A stretch of 64,000 bases of DNA, taken from NCBI RefSeq assembly GCF_900129785.1, contig NZ_FSRC01000001.1, positions 248,001 to 312,000 of the forward strand. Direction: 5' to 3'. Below the pieces are notes generated by a model. The model saw nothing but the letters and a program-made list of their open reading frames with translations, was not told the origin of the DNA and searched no databases. Each line of letters starts with the position of its first letter. The stretch's first letter is position 1. This stretch comes from Algoriphagus halophilus (GTDB lineage Bacteria; Bacteroidota; Bacteroidia; Cytophagales; Cyclobacteriaceae). This document shows, piece by piece, positions 37,179-46,852 of this stretch. The position numbers were made by a program, and so were the translations under genes.

Positions 37179-38735
37179 ATGAAAAATAGAATATATAACC
37201 AAGCTGGAAAAATTTTCCTAGTCATGGCATTCATCACTGGAATGGTAGGATGTTCAAGTTTTTTGGAAGAAGAAGATCCCTCAAACTTAACACCGGAAAG
37301 TTTTTATACCATTCCTGACCATGCTGAAGCAGCATTGGCATCTGTCTATGCAGATACCCGATTTATTGGAGGTGGTTCAGGTATATTTTCCTCTACCTGG
37401 CAATTGCTCGAAGCTCCAACAGGAACTTCTACCACTGAGACCGCTCAAAATTCAGATTTGAACAATTTGTATGGGTTGATTTATGATGGAAGAACTCAGC
37501 ACATCATCAATTGGTGGAATGGGATGTACAAAGTCATCGCACAAGCCAATTTGGTATTGGAAAAAGTACCTGGTATCACACCAATGGATGAGGCTCAAAA
37601 AGCCAAAATATTGGGAGAAGCTAGGTTCCTTAGAGCCTGGGCCTACTTCTATGCGGTGAGACTATGGGGAGATGTTCCTTTGATTACCGCTCCTCAAACT
37701 GCGAGTTCGGAAGATTTCAGGCCATCTCCGGCAAGTCAGGAAGAGGTGTATGCCTTAATTGTGGAAGATTTAAAAGCAGCGGAAGCAGCAGGTTTACCTT
37801 GGACAGATGTTAGTGGAAGAGCTACTTTGGCTGCCACTAAGTCTCTACTTTCCAAAGTGTATTTGACCATGGCAGGATTTCCTTTAAATAAAGGAGCTTC
37901 TCATTATCAATTGGCAGCAGAAAAGTCGAAAGAAGTAATTGACTATGCCAATGCGAGTCCAGGGATGATCAATTTATTTGCTACTTATCCTGAGCTACAT
38001 GATGAAAACAACGACAATAGATTGGAGCATATTTTTATGCTACAATACAATGTGGTGGTTGCCGGAAACCCAATGAATAACATGTTTCCGAACTTTAAAC
38101 CAGTCACTTTTGCGGGACCTTCAGGGACAGGTAGTACAGTGCCAACAGAAGAATTCTACAATTCTTATGAGCCAGGGGATATTCGAGCCAAAAATCAAAA
38201 AGGGTTTTTCTATACCACTTACTATGAAAATGGTAGCGGTGCAGAATTCGATTTGGGAGCACCTTATATTTTCAAGCATTTCAATCAGCAGGCTTTGGGA
38301 ACCAAAGATCAACCTGGGAATCGTGCGAACAATCTAAATGTACCTTTGATTCGCTTTGCAGAAGTGTTATTGATCTATGCTGAAGCTCAAAATGAAGTGA
38401 GTGGACCCAATGCATTGGCTTTGGAGAGTCTCAAAAGGATAAGAGATAGAGCTGGTTTAACTACTCCTTCTTTGGGCGAATTCACTCCGGATTCGTTTAG
38501 GGATGCCGTACTTAGAGAGCGTTGGCATGAGCTCTGCTATGAGCAAATTACCTGGTTTGACATGTTGCGTTTGCGCAAAGTGTACAATGAAGCGACCAAT
38601 GGGTTTGATAATTTTGAGGGGCACGTTAACCCAAGTTCTAATCAAGCCTTACAGGCGAAGCATTATTTGATGCCATATCCGCTACCAGAAATGCAAAACA
38701 ATCCAAATCTTACTCCTCAAAACCCGGGCTATTAA
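37179..38735 (+). CDS. SusD/RagB-family surface glycan-binding lipoprotein
   Basis: This 518-residue lipoprotein has a lipobox ITGMVGC. I chose the ATG at 37179 over a GTG at 37167. It has the SusD TPR-type helical scaffold with typical blocks ARFLRAWAYFYAVRLWGDVPL, RFAEVLLIYAEAQNEV and RERWHELCYEQITWFDMLR. SusD proteins cap the SusC barrel and bind glycan at the cell surface. Here it lies directly after susC in one transcription unit, followed by a 12-bp-stem terminator. Glycan specificity cannot be deduced. Confidence 0.95.
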   Translation: MKNRIYNQAGKIFLVMAFITGMVGCSSFLEEEDPSNLTPESFYTIPDHAEAALASVYADTRFIGGGSGIFSSTWQLLEAPTGTSTTETAQNSDLNNLYGLIYDGRTQHIINWWNGMYKVIAQANLVLEKVPGITPMDEAQKAKILGEARFLRAWAYFYAVRLWGDVPLITAPQTASSEDFRPSPASQEEVYALIVEDLKAAEAAGLPWTDVSGRATLAATKSLLSKVYLTMAGFPLNKGASHYQLAAEKSKEVIDYANASPGMINLFATYPELHDENNDNRLEHIFMLQYNVVVAGNPMNNMFPNFKPVTFAGPSGTGSTVPTEEFYNSYEPGDIRAKNQKGFFYTTYYENGSGAEFDLGAPYIFKHFNQQALGTKDQPGNRANNLNVPLIRFAEVLLIYAEAQNEVSGPNALALESLKRIRDRAGLTTPSLGEFTPDSFRDAVLRERWHELCYEQITWFDMLRLRKVYNEATNGFDNFEGHVNPSSNQALQAKHYLMPYPLPEMQNNPNLTPQNPGY

Positions 38736-38788
38736 TAGCCTCATTTTTAAGTGGATAAGTGTAAATAAGAAAACTGGATTTAAAAAGT

Positions 38789-38816
38789 AAAACGGGCTCC
38801 ATTTGGAGCCCGTTTT
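38789..38816 (+). terminator. Intrinsic, likely bidirectional terminator after susD
   Basis: A perfect 12-bp stem aaaacgggctcc / ggagcccgtttt (38789-38800 with 38805-38816) has a tetraloop attt. T and A runs on both sides let it serve the susCD transcript and, from the other strand, the converging sulfatase gene. Confidence 0.92.
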
Positions 38817-38846
38817 CAATAAAGGGGAAGGAGTGAAAGTTAGCTT

Positions 38847-40325
38847 TCACTTGTCTTTCACTTCAAAATATCGTTTTAAAGTATATTCTGGCTGCCATCT
38901 ATCTGGCGTTCTCACCAAGGTATCAGGGTCATAACCCATTGGTTTGATGACATCTGCAGTAAGCTTGATCTTATCTTGGAAAGCTTCTTGCCATTGTTGC
39001 ATCAATTGAAGCATCTCAGCTTTTTTATCTTGATACTCCGAAAGCTCCGCTAGGTTGTGGATTTCCAATGGATCATTTTCTAAATCAAAAAGTTGCGTAT
39101 AATCTCTTTCAGGATATCTGATCAACTTATATTTTTTATTTCTTACCGCCCTTACAGTATGCTTATATGAAGTGTAAAGGGCATCTCTTACTCCATCTTG
39201 TTCGCCTTTGATGACTGGAACTAGGCTAATACCATCGATGTCTTGAGGATCAGGGATTCCTGCCAAGTCAGCCAAGGTAGGATATAAGTCATGGATGTAG
39301 GCAAAAGCATCCAACTCTTGATCTTGGGGGACTCCAGGGCCTTTGATGATCAAGGGAACTTTGGAACTATGCTCATAAAGACTCTGCTTTCCCAATAGCC
39401 CGTGGCTACCTGCTGCCAATCCATTGTCCGCAGCATAAACAATAATGGTATTATCGTACTGCCCCGTTTCTTTCAGTGCGTTTAAGATTTTGGCAATTTG
39501 CGTGTCTAAATGGGTTACCAAGGCATAGTAATCCGATAAAATCATTTGAATGACTTCCGGTTTTCTTGGCCATCCTGTTAAATTTTCATCCCGTACAGTC
39601 AACTGATCGAATTCGAATGGGTGATAAGGCATGTAGTTCCCTGGAAGTGGGAGTGTTCCGTCAGGATAAAAGTTGATGTAATTTGCCTCCGGGGAATAGG
39701 GGTCATGAGGTGCAGTAAAAGCTACATAGCAAAAGAACGGTTGATCCGTATTTCTCTTCCCATGATCTTTAATAAAGTCAACAGCAGCTTGAGCAAACTG
39801 CTCAGTCGAATAGCCTTTTTGAGTAGGTTCACCCAATTTACCATCTGCTCCATAATCTCTCAATGGAAGATCATAATGATCGGCCATCCCTCCCAAGTAA
39901 ACGTTTTTGGCTTCTTGAAAACTCGCCTCAAACATCTCCTTTTCATTGTGCCATTTACCTGTTCCAAAGGTTCTATATCCGGCACTCGCAAAGCTCATAG
40001 TCATGGTATGTTCTCCACTCAACTGATCATGCACTTTGTATAAGTTTTTGCCACTGAAAAGCATGGCTCTACTTGACATGCAAATGGCACCGTGGACACC
40101 ACCCATGACATAGGCGTTGGAAAATCGGCTTCCTTCTCTCCCTAGCTGATCAATAGTAGGGGTTTGGATATAAGGGTTCCCATTGATACCCAACGCATCT
40201 GCTCGTTGATCATCAGCAAAAATGAAAAGAACATTGGGTTTACGTTGTTGAGCAGTTCCGATGATGGGAAGAATCAACAAAAACAGGAATAAAAAAGGAA
40301 GGCTAGAAGTTTTGATTAAGCGCAT
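38847..40325 (-). CDS. Secreted S1-family sulfatase
   Basis: This 492-residue sulfatase has a signal peptide (1-25). It has metal Asp38-Asp39 in ADDQRAD and the activation motif at Cys82, followed by Met-Ser-Ser-Arg86, instead of the usual C-x-P-x-R. The usual downstream blocks follow: FGTGKWHNE, CYVAFTAPHDPY, YAADNGLAAGSHGLLGKQSLYEHSSKVP and RYPERDYTQLFDLENDP. Sulfatases remove sulfate esters from glycans once the cysteine is converted to formylglycine by an anSME-like enzyme encoded elsewhere. The Pro-to-Ser change in the activation motif is the one oddity. It converges on susD and leads a minus-strand set with the two genes upstream. Confidence 0.9.
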   Translation of the reverse strand: MRLIKTSSLPFLFLFLLILPIIGTAQQRKPNVLFIFADDQRADALGINGNPYIQTPTIDQLGREGSRFSNAYVMGGVHGAICMSSRAMLFSGKNLYKVHDQLSGEHTMTMSFASAGYRTFGTGKWHNEKEMFEASFQEAKNVYLGGMADHYDLPLRDYGADGKLGEPTQKGYSTEQFAQAAVDFIKDHGKRNTDQPFFCYVAFTAPHDPYSPEANYINFYPDGTLPLPGNYMPYHPFEFDQLTVRDENLTGWPRKPEVIQMILSDYYALVTHLDTQIAKILNALKETGQYDNTIIVYAADNGLAAGSHGLLGKQSLYEHSSKVPLIIKGPGVPQDQELDAFAYIHDLYPTLADLAGIPDPQDIDGISLVPVIKGEQDGVRDALYTSYKHTVRAVRNKKYKLIRYPERDYTQLFDLENDPLEIHNLAELSEYQDKKAEMLQLMQQWQEAFQDKIKLTADVIKPMGYDPDTLVRTPDRWQPEYTLKRYFEVKDK

Positions 40326-40373
40326 TATTGAACTGTTTCTATCTTTTAGTGTACGTATTAAATTTGAAATTAC

Positions 40374-41588
40374 TCAATTTTCGATGGTTAGTGGTATTTG
40401 AATATTGAAAGAGCTTCCATCGTTTTTAGATCCCAAAGGATCCACAGCAGCTGCACAATACAAGACCAATGGAATACCTTCTTCATTTAACAAGAGTTGT
40501 GGACGTTCTAATCTATCCAATGAAATGACTTTTCCATTCTCCAGTTTGACTTCTCTTTTCATGAATAATGGATTTTCATTGGGAGTCCATTGAATTCCAT
40601 CTTTTGAGTGGAGGATTGCTAAGGATTTTTTCTCTCCATTAGTGAGTTGACCCGTGAAATCCTTGACGATTGCAAAGAATAGCTGATGCTTTTTGGAAAA
40701 CCATACATAAGGATCTTCGCTACTGGTAAAGCTGCCATCAGGCATTTTGATATCAAAAATAACTTCGTCTCTGGCTTTAAAAGGACCCATTGGAGTAGGC
40801 CCAGTCGCCACCCCATGAACACCTTTCCATCCCGGCTCATAGATGTTGCCTTTGAAAAATAACAAGTACTCACCGGTGTTCGGGTTGAAGTCTACAGTAG
40901 GGTTTACTACAATGAGATTATCGGGCTTTGCAACCGTTCCAGCCGGGGAAGGGTTGACCACATGATCCGGCTTGACACGGGTTCTAGGACTCAATAGGGG
41001 TTCATTTGGGCGTTCGAATTTTCCTTTCAGAAGGTCTTCAAAGGAATCAAATTGAATCACTCCCATCTGTTGACTTTGTTGAACTCTATTTCTCTTGTCC
41101 ACATCTGGAGCAGTTTCTTCTCCTGGATCATTTCCTCCTATATAGTAAAGATAGTAGCTTCCTTCAAACTCTTTCACATGCGGATTATGAACTCCCTGTG
41201 CATCCCAGGCATCTGGGTTTCCATCATATCTTGCTCCTTTTAAAACAACTCCTTTAAACTGAAAATTTTGATCAGGAGAGCTAGATACCGCATATCCAAT
41301 TTTACTTTCCAAAAGCCAACTTGTAGAAAAGACATCTGTTTCCGGTCCACTTTCCCATAAAGCAAAAAGCATATGGTACTTCCCGTCTTTTCCTTTCACG
41401 ACAGAGCCTCCCCATACAAAATAGTTCTCCAGTTTTAAAACGGAGGGACCATCTAAGAATTGACTGACCCCATTGTTTTCAAGTTTGGCATGGACAGGCT
41501 TCCCTTGTATACTTATCTGGGCATAACTGCAATTGAATGAAGCTAAGGCAAGGAAAGTTAAAAGGATAAACATTTTAGGGGACTGCAT
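40374..41588 (-). CDS. Secreted GH43/GH117-like five-bladed beta-propeller glycosidase
   Basis: This 404-residue protein has a signal peptide (about 1-23) and repeated propeller segments: WGGSVVKGKDGKYHMLFALW, VHNPHVKEFEGSYYLYYIGG, EDPYVWFSKKHQLFFAIVKD and ERPQLLLNEEGIPLVLYCAA. The fold and spacing match GH43/GH117-type enzymes, which act on arabinans, xylans or red-algal oligosaccharides. The exact family is not clear to me. It is only 5 bases from one sulfatase and 48 from another, all on the minus strand, so the three genes form a compact unit for debranching and desulfating a glycan. Confidence 0.78.
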   Translation of the reverse strand: MQSPKMFILLTFLALASFNCSYAQISIQGKPVHAKLENNGVSQFLDGPSVLKLENYFVWGGSVVKGKDGKYHMLFALWESGPETDVFSTSWLLESKIGYAVSSSPDQNFQFKGVVLKGARYDGNPDAWDAQGVHNPHVKEFEGSYYLYYIGGNDPGEETAPDVDKRNRVQQSQQMGVIQFDSFEDLLKGKFERPNEPLLSPRTRVKPDHVVNPSPAGTVAKPDNLIVVNPTVDFNPNTGEYLLFFKGNIYEPGWKGVHGVATGPTPMGPFKARDEVIFDIKMPDGSFTSSEDPYVWFSKKHQLFFAIVKDFTGQLTNGEKKSLAILHSKDGIQWTPNENPLFMKREVKLENGKVISLDRLERPQLLLNEEGIPLVLYCAAAVDPLGSKNDGSSFNIQIPLTIEN

Positions 41589-41593
41589 GAAGG

Positions 41594-43102
41594 TTATTGA
41601 ATTTGGTAATTGATATTCAGGTCATTCTCTCGGACCTCTTTTAGTTTGTTTGCTAATTTGGATTGCATTTTTTTGACCACAGGAAGATATTCTGGTGAAT
41701 TGGCCAGATTAGTAAATTGCTCAGGGTCTCTTTTCATATCGTACAACTCTATACCAGACCCTGCATCCTCATCGTATTGGATATATGCATAGTCTTCGGT
41801 ACGAATCAAAAATGATTTCCCACCCTGAGTGACAGAAAACGCAAAGTCACGCACTTTTTTTCTTGGGTTTTGGAGTACTGGTTTCAGGTTTTTTCCCTGG
41901 ATTGCTTTAGGATAGGAAAGACCCGCCAGATCTGCCAATGTTGGGTACAGGTCTAATAGCTCTACAAAGGAATCCGATTGGCCGGGTTTCATTCCCGGAA
42001 CCTTGATCATCATCGGGACTAGAACAGATTCTTCATGAAGGCTAACCTTCATCCAAAATTCATGTTCGTCTAAATGAAACCCATGATCAGAGGTGAATAC
42101 CACAATGGTATTGTCTTCCAAGCCTTCCTCTTTCAAGGTGTTCAATACTTTTGCAACTTGAGCATCCATATAAGATACCGAGGCATAATAAGCCGCAATG
42201 GCTTTTTGCTTTTGCACCTCATTCATTGCTGCATTGACGCTGGTGACATAATTTATACCTCGTTCCGGGATATCATCCCAGTCATTTTCTACCTGCCTAG
42301 GTAGCTTGATTCCCTCATAGGGAAAAGGAGTGAAATAATTGACTGGAGCTACAAAAGGAACGTGGGGCCGGACAAAACCAACTGCCAAAAAGAAAGGCTC
42401 TTCTTTGTGTTTTCTGATCAGTTCCGAAGCTTTTTCTGCCGTTTTACCATCCGAGTGGACCAAATCATCTCCATCGGCTTGCACAATGGTCATGACATTG
42501 CCACCTTTTCTTTCAATGCTTCCATCTGGGTTGTTTTGAACCAATTCCGCTTTTCCAGGAGCAGTCCATTCTGGACCCTGGGAATTGAATTTCTCAGTCC
42601 AGGAAGCAGGATCGTCTTTTCCATCTGAACCTATTTCAATATCCCCCGGTACCCCCATGTGGTAGATTTTGCTTACTCTAGCAGTGTAATAACCGTTTTG
42701 TTTGAATAATTCGGCCATAGAAGGTCTTTCTGGCCCTACATTTTCCCTCCCACTGACATAACCATAGGTTTGGGTGGCGTTGGGATAATATCCAAACATA
42801 AAAGAAGCTCTTGAGGGCCCGCATACGGGATATTGGGTGTAAGCTTTGGTGAAAACCATGCTTTCCTTTGCCAATTGATCAATGGCAGGCGTTTGTGCAA
42901 TCGGGTTTCCATAAGCCCCCAAAGCAGTTGTAGTCAAATCATCTGAAATGATAAATAGTACGTTCGGTTTCTTTTTGGTCTGTGCTAATCCTAATTCTAT
43001 AAATCCAATAGTGATTAAAATAAAAAAGGAGATGGACCTCCAAAAAAAGCGACTATTATTTTTTAGAAAGGATTTGCAAAAGAATGGCAAAGGAAGTGAC
43101 AT
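41594..43102 (-). CDS. Secreted S1-family sulfatase (iduronate-2-sulfatase-like)
   Basis: This 502-residue sulfatase starts at the ATG at 43102, with a long hydrophobic leader ending near GLAQ. The activation motif C94-G-P-S-R98 is intact, and metal Asp residues lie in ISDDLTTTALG. Later blocks, SHDHGFHLDEHEFWMKV-type (TSDHGFHLDEHEFW) and KVPGMKPGQSD, resemble the iduronate-2-sulfatase branch of S1 sulfatases. Physiological substrate unknown; the branch acts on 2-O-sulfated uronates or related sugars. First gene of the minus-strand trio with the glycosidase and the second sulfatase. It is transcribed divergently from the carboxylesterase. Confidence 0.9.
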   Translation of the reverse strand: MSLPLPFFCKSFLKNNSRFFWRSISFFILITIGFIELGLAQTKKKPNVLFIISDDLTTTALGAYGNPIAQTPAIDQLAKESMVFTKAYTQYPVCGPSRASFMFGYYPNATQTYGYVSGRENVGPERPSMAELFKQNGYYTARVSKIYHMGVPGDIEIGSDGKDDPASWTEKFNSQGPEWTAPGKAELVQNNPDGSIERKGGNVMTIVQADGDDLVHSDGKTAEKASELIRKHKEEPFFLAVGFVRPHVPFVAPVNYFTPFPYEGIKLPRQVENDWDDIPERGINYVTSVNAAMNEVQKQKAIAAYYASVSYMDAQVAKVLNTLKEEGLEDNTIVVFTSDHGFHLDEHEFWMKVSLHEESVLVPMMIKVPGMKPGQSDSFVELLDLYPTLADLAGLSYPKAIQGKNLKPVLQNPRKKVRDFAFSVTQGGKSFLIRTEDYAYIQYDEDAGSGIELYDMKRDPEQFTNLANSPEYLPVVKKMQSKLANKLKEVRENDLNINYQIQ

Positions 43103-43278
43103 GTTCAACTAGTTCTTTTGAACCTGCTAAAATAGGCCAAATGAGAAGTCATCACTAATCAAAATCCCACTTTTTGGATAGCTGGTTGGCAATCAGGGGC
43201 TAATTCTTTTTTTAATCTATTGTTTCGAAATGAATCAATAATTTTTCATATTTAATTTCCCTAATAACCTTTGTAACT

Positions 43279-44832
43279 ATGAATCTCAATCCGGCACTGC
43301 TCTTTGGAGTTTTTTTAACTATAATAATTTCATGTTCTCCTAAAGAGGATATACAATCCATTGATGTTCATTCCGTCACAGTAACTGGTGGGAAAATCTC
43401 CGGAAAATTGGTAGGTGCTGATTCCATCAAAACATTTATGGGGATTCCTTTTGCAGCACCTCCAGTGGGAGAGTTGAGATGGAAATCCCCGCAGCCAGTT
43501 ATACCATGGGAAGGTATTCGGGAATGTGTAGATAATCCTCCTTCCTCGATTCAGAATCCACCGGTTCCATTTTTTGCATGGTCAGCGGAGTTTTTGATTC
43601 CACCTACACCTATTTCAGAAGATTGTCTGTATCTAAATGTTTGGACGGGAGCAGCATCTGCAGATGAAAATAGGCCGGTAATGGTTTGGGTACATGGCGG
43701 TGGGTTTTCGGGAGGATCTGGAACCGTTCCACTCTACGATGGTGAAGAGTTGGCAAAAAAAGGAATAGTCGTAGTGACCATCAATTATAGGTTAGGGGTA
43801 TTAGGCTTTATGGCACATCCTGAGTTATCCAATGAGTCCGCAAGCGGAACCTCTGGTAATTATGGAATTCTTGATCAAATCGCAGCACTCCAATGGGTTC
43901 AACAAAATATCCATCAATTTGGAGGAGATCCTCAAAATGTCACAGTTGCAGGGCAATCTGCCGGTTCAATGAGCGTCAATGCTTTGGTAGGTTCTCCATT
44001 GGCCAAAGGACTATTTTCCAAAGCAATCGCCCAAAGTGGGGCCATGTTTAACTACGAAGGTGGAAGAGGGAGTTTGAACAAAGAAATTGCCGAAAAAACT
44101 GGGCAAGAATTCATGTCAAAAGTAGGGGCCAAGAATATAAAAGATCTACGAGAAATCCCTGCAGATAGCCTTTTGAAGGCCGGAGGGGCATTTTGGCCTT
44201 ACAAAGATGATTATGTGATTCCAGTTGATTTTGATGAGACTTTTAAAAATGGTCAAGCTAATCCAATCCAACTATTGACTGGATGGAATGCTGATGATAA
44301 TGTTTCTTTTGGAGGTTCTTTAAGCCCAGCACAATTTAAGGAACAGGCTCAAGAAAAATATGGTAACAATACGGAGGAATACCTCAGGCTATTTCCAGCT
44401 GAAAATGAAGTGGAGTTAAATGAGACCAGGAGTACGATTTCAGAGCTGATGTTTGGCTATCAAAATTCTACTTGGGCAAAAATCCAGTCTGAATTGGCGC
44501 CTGGCTCTTCTTATCTCTACTATTTTACACGGGTGCCTCCCGGGGAACCAAATTATGGAGCCTTCCATTCTGCAGAGTTTAGCTATGCTTTCCACACATT
44601 GAAGTATTGGGATAGACCTTTTGAATCTGTGGATGATAGGTTAGAGGATATCATGTCGGAGTATTGGGTAAATTTTGTAAAAACAGGGAACCCTAATGGA
44701 GGGGATTTGCCAGAATGGCCTGTATACTCCAATCGAAATCCTCAAGCGATGGAATTGGGAGTGAATATAGGGCCGATCAGTTTGCCACATTTGGAACAAA
44801 TCAGGTTTATGCAATCCATTTATTTGAAGTGA
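43279..44832 (+). CDS. Type-B carboxylesterase lipoprotein
   Basis: This 517-residue alpha/beta hydrolase has a lipobox (IIISC, Cys19). The oxyanion motif HGGGF is at 139-143, the nucleophile elbow G-Q-S227-A-G at 225-229, and typical blocks EDCLYLNVWTG and NYRLGVLGFM follow. Carboxylesterase/para-nitrobenzyl-esterase type B enzymes hydrolyse esters, here probably at the outer membrane. The neighbouring sulfatase and SusC/D genes suggest de-esterification of a modified glycan (acetyl, feruloyl or methyl groups); this is inference. It is a single-gene unit in divergent arrangement. Confidence 0.9.
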   Translation: MNLNPALLFGVFLTIIISCSPKEDIQSIDVHSVTVTGGKISGKLVGADSIKTFMGIPFAAPPVGELRWKSPQPVIPWEGIRECVDNPPSSIQNPPVPFFAWSAEFLIPPTPISEDCLYLNVWTGAASADENRPVMVWVHGGGFSGGSGTVPLYDGEELAKKGIVVVTINYRLGVLGFMAHPELSNESASGTSGNYGILDQIAALQWVQQNIHQFGGDPQNVTVAGQSAGSMSVNALVGSPLAKGLFSKAIAQSGAMFNYEGGRGSLNKEIAEKTGQEFMSKVGAKNIKDLREIPADSLLKAGGAFWPYKDDYVIPVDFDETFKNGQANPIQLLTGWNADDNVSFGGSLSPAQFKEQAQEKYGNNTEEYLRLFPAENEVELNETRSTISELMFGYQNSTWAKIQSELAPGSSYLYYFTRVPPGEPNYGAFHSAEFSYAFHTLKYWDRPFESVDDRLEDIMSEYWVNFVKTGNPNGGDLPEWPVYSNRNPQAMELGVNIGPISLPHLEQIRFMQSIYLK

Positions 44833-44898
44833 AGGATTAAAGGGTTTTATTTTTATGGATTTCACCTATCTGTAAAAGGCCTTTTGAGACAGCATCTT

Positions 44899-45960
44899 TT
44901 AATTTAGATAAGGCCTTCTGATCTGATGAAGGAAGAAAGCAAATGGAATCAATGCAAAGAGAAGGGCTGGAGTGCTGTAGATAATGGCTAAAAAAGCTCC
45001 GAAAAAACTCCATATGGGGAGGAGTTGAAATCGAGAAGTTTGAAATTTCAATCGGCACATGGAGATCAATCCTAAATTCAACCCAATCCAATAAATAGCC
45101 CAAATTAAACATCTCCACAATCCCCATGTTTCCAAGCCTTGAAATAGCATTAATCCTATTTCTGGAAGAATAAAAATGCAGGTTGTACGAAGCTCATTTT
45201 TCAATTTGAATCCAAGAGAAAAAGGAAGGTTATTGAAAATACTTAATTTCCTATGGGTGAACTCAGATTTATCTAGCCATAATGGGAAGTGAATAAAACT
45301 GGTAATTAGCATGCCGAATAGTAGCCATCTTTCATCATAGCCTCCTTGATAATAAGTATAGAAAAATCCATTCAATACAAAAAGACTAAAAAGCTTACTT
45401 AAGAGTAATAGTAATGGTCTTTCTTCTTGAAGGTGAAAATAAAACCAAACAATAAAAGGGCGCTTCCTTTTAACTTTTTTACCACTCACCCCACTGACAA
45501 TTTTAAATTTTTTAATTTCTATAAACCCCAAGTAGAGATGGACAAACCCTATTAAAAAGATAAAAGTTAGAAGTAGAATTGATCTCTCCCAAAATCTCAA
45601 AAAGATGCCTTGGTAGAGCACGATTAAGGCATAAAATAAAGGAAATAGATGGTTGGAAATCCAAACTGGAATTAGCCGTTTGCAATATTTTGGAAATGAC
45701 AAAAACGCCAATTTGGAGAAAATCCAATAATTGGGTCTTTGGATAAGTTTACTATAAAAGCTGAATTGGAAGGCAGAAAATAGGATCCACAAACAAAGAA
45801 AAGAAGCAAACCAAGCGGTTCTTTCCAAGATCTTTTCGGCAATCATCAAGTGCTGCCTCATTTCCATAAATACCCCAAACACTAAGGTTGTCAGGATGAA
45901 AAACCCCATATTGGCCTTATAAAAAGGGATCGTAAAGGATTTTTGAAAAAGCTTATTCAT
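44899..45960 (-). CDS. Multi-pass membrane protein, partner of ABC ATPase
   Basis: This 353-residue protein has about eight to ten hydrophobic helices and no recognised domain. Its ATG at 45960 overlaps the stop of the ATPase gene by 8 bases (ATGAATAA), so it is translationally coupled and almost surely its permease. A basic loop with KKVKRKRP near the middle is likely cytoplasmic. The substrate is unknown. An upstream in-frame TTG would add three residues and is less likely. Confidence 0.7.
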   Translation of the reverse strand: MNKLFQKSFTIPFYKANMGFFILTTLVFGVFMEMRQHLMIAEKILERTAWFASFLCLWILFSAFQFSFYSKLIQRPNYWIFSKLAFLSFPKYCKRLIPVWISNHLFPLFYALIVLYQGIFLRFWERSILLLTFIFLIGFVHLYLGFIEIKKFKIVSGVSGKKVKRKRPFIVWFYFHLQEERPLLLLLSKLFSLFVLNGFFYTYYQGGYDERWLLFGMLITSFIHFPLWLDKSEFTHRKLSIFNNLPFSLGFKLKNELRTTCIFILPEIGLMLFQGLETWGLWRCLIWAIYWIGLNLGLISMCRLKFQTSRFQLLPIWSFFGAFLAIIYSTPALLFALIPFAFFLHQIRRPYLN

Positions 45961-46582
45961 GAGGATCAATCAAATGCCCATTTTCCATGCTGGTGGTAGA
46001 GGAATAATCAAATAACTCTTCAAAATCAGCCAAGTGGGAGGTGATCAGAAAGCTACATTCTTCTAATCTGTGGAGGATTAATTTTTGAAGGCTTTTCTGA
46101 GTATCCAAGTCAATAGTGGTAAAAGGCTCGTCCAATATGATCAGTTGGGGATTACCTAAAAAAGCCAGCATCAACCCGGTCTTTTTCAACATACCAGATG
46201 AGTAAGATGCAATAGGTTGGCTTGCATATTCCCCAATGCCAAGTATTTCTTTTAGTTCTGTTACTTGGTTGGGATTGAAGGGAGTGACAGTAGATGTGAA
46301 TAAAATCAACTCGTCCAAACTTAGGAAATCGGGGAATTGAGGTTCGGCTTCCGAATAGTTGACCAGTTTTCGATAGGGGATAGGCTGCTTTTTTTGAGAA
46401 ATGTTTTCCAGAACAATATCTCCTTGAAAAGAATGGATTCCAGCAATTGCTTTGAGCAGTGTGGATTTCCCTGAGCCATTCTTCCCCTTGATCAAATGAA
46501 TTCCTTTGTCAAAGCAAAGAAAATCGATCTCCATATGAAAACCGGAATCATAAGTCTTTTGGAAATTTTCAATGATGAGCAT
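45953..46582 (-). CDS. ABC transporter ATP-binding protein
   Basis: This 209-residue ATPase has Walker A KGKNGSGKST (Lys39), signature YSSGMLKKTGLML and Walker B LIILDEP, with a TSHL switch region (His-loop). It is short for an ABC ATPase but complete. It forms a two-gene operon with the downstream membrane protein. Both lie amid sulfatase and esterase genes but show no obvious link to them. Export of an unidentified small molecule or membrane component is possible. Confidence 0.9.
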   Translation of the reverse strand: MLIIENFQKTYDSGFHMEIDFLCFDKGIHLIKGKNGSGKSTLLKAIAGIHSFQGDIVLENISQKKQPIPYRKLVNYSEAEPQFPDFLSLDELILFTSTVTPFNPNQVTELKEILGIGEYASQPIASYSSGMLKKTGLMLAFLGNPQLIILDEPFTTIDLDTQKSLQKLILHRLEECSFLITSHLADFEELFDYSSTTSMENGHLIDPHE

Positions 46583-46852
46583 GCTCAGGGTATAATGGTA
46601 GTGATAGCAATAAAATTAATTCAAATTCCCATTCGCGTATAGGTAAAAAAGGTTAAAAAAACAGGGAAGAATGGAACGGGGAGTTCCTGGTTGTTTTGAC
46701 CAAGATCACTAAAATTTTTTAAAAAGGCATGATGATATCTTTAAGTTTTTTTTGAATGAAATACGATAGAATTGGTTCAAATGCTGATGATTTTATACTT
46801 TTAACTAGTTAGGAAAATTATATTCCCAATCAATCCAATAAACCTGAAAAAA

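Noticed and set aside
39621..40043. 140-codon plus-strand ORF inside the sulfatase
   Set aside because: Antisense shadow of a clear sulfatase gene; no domain.
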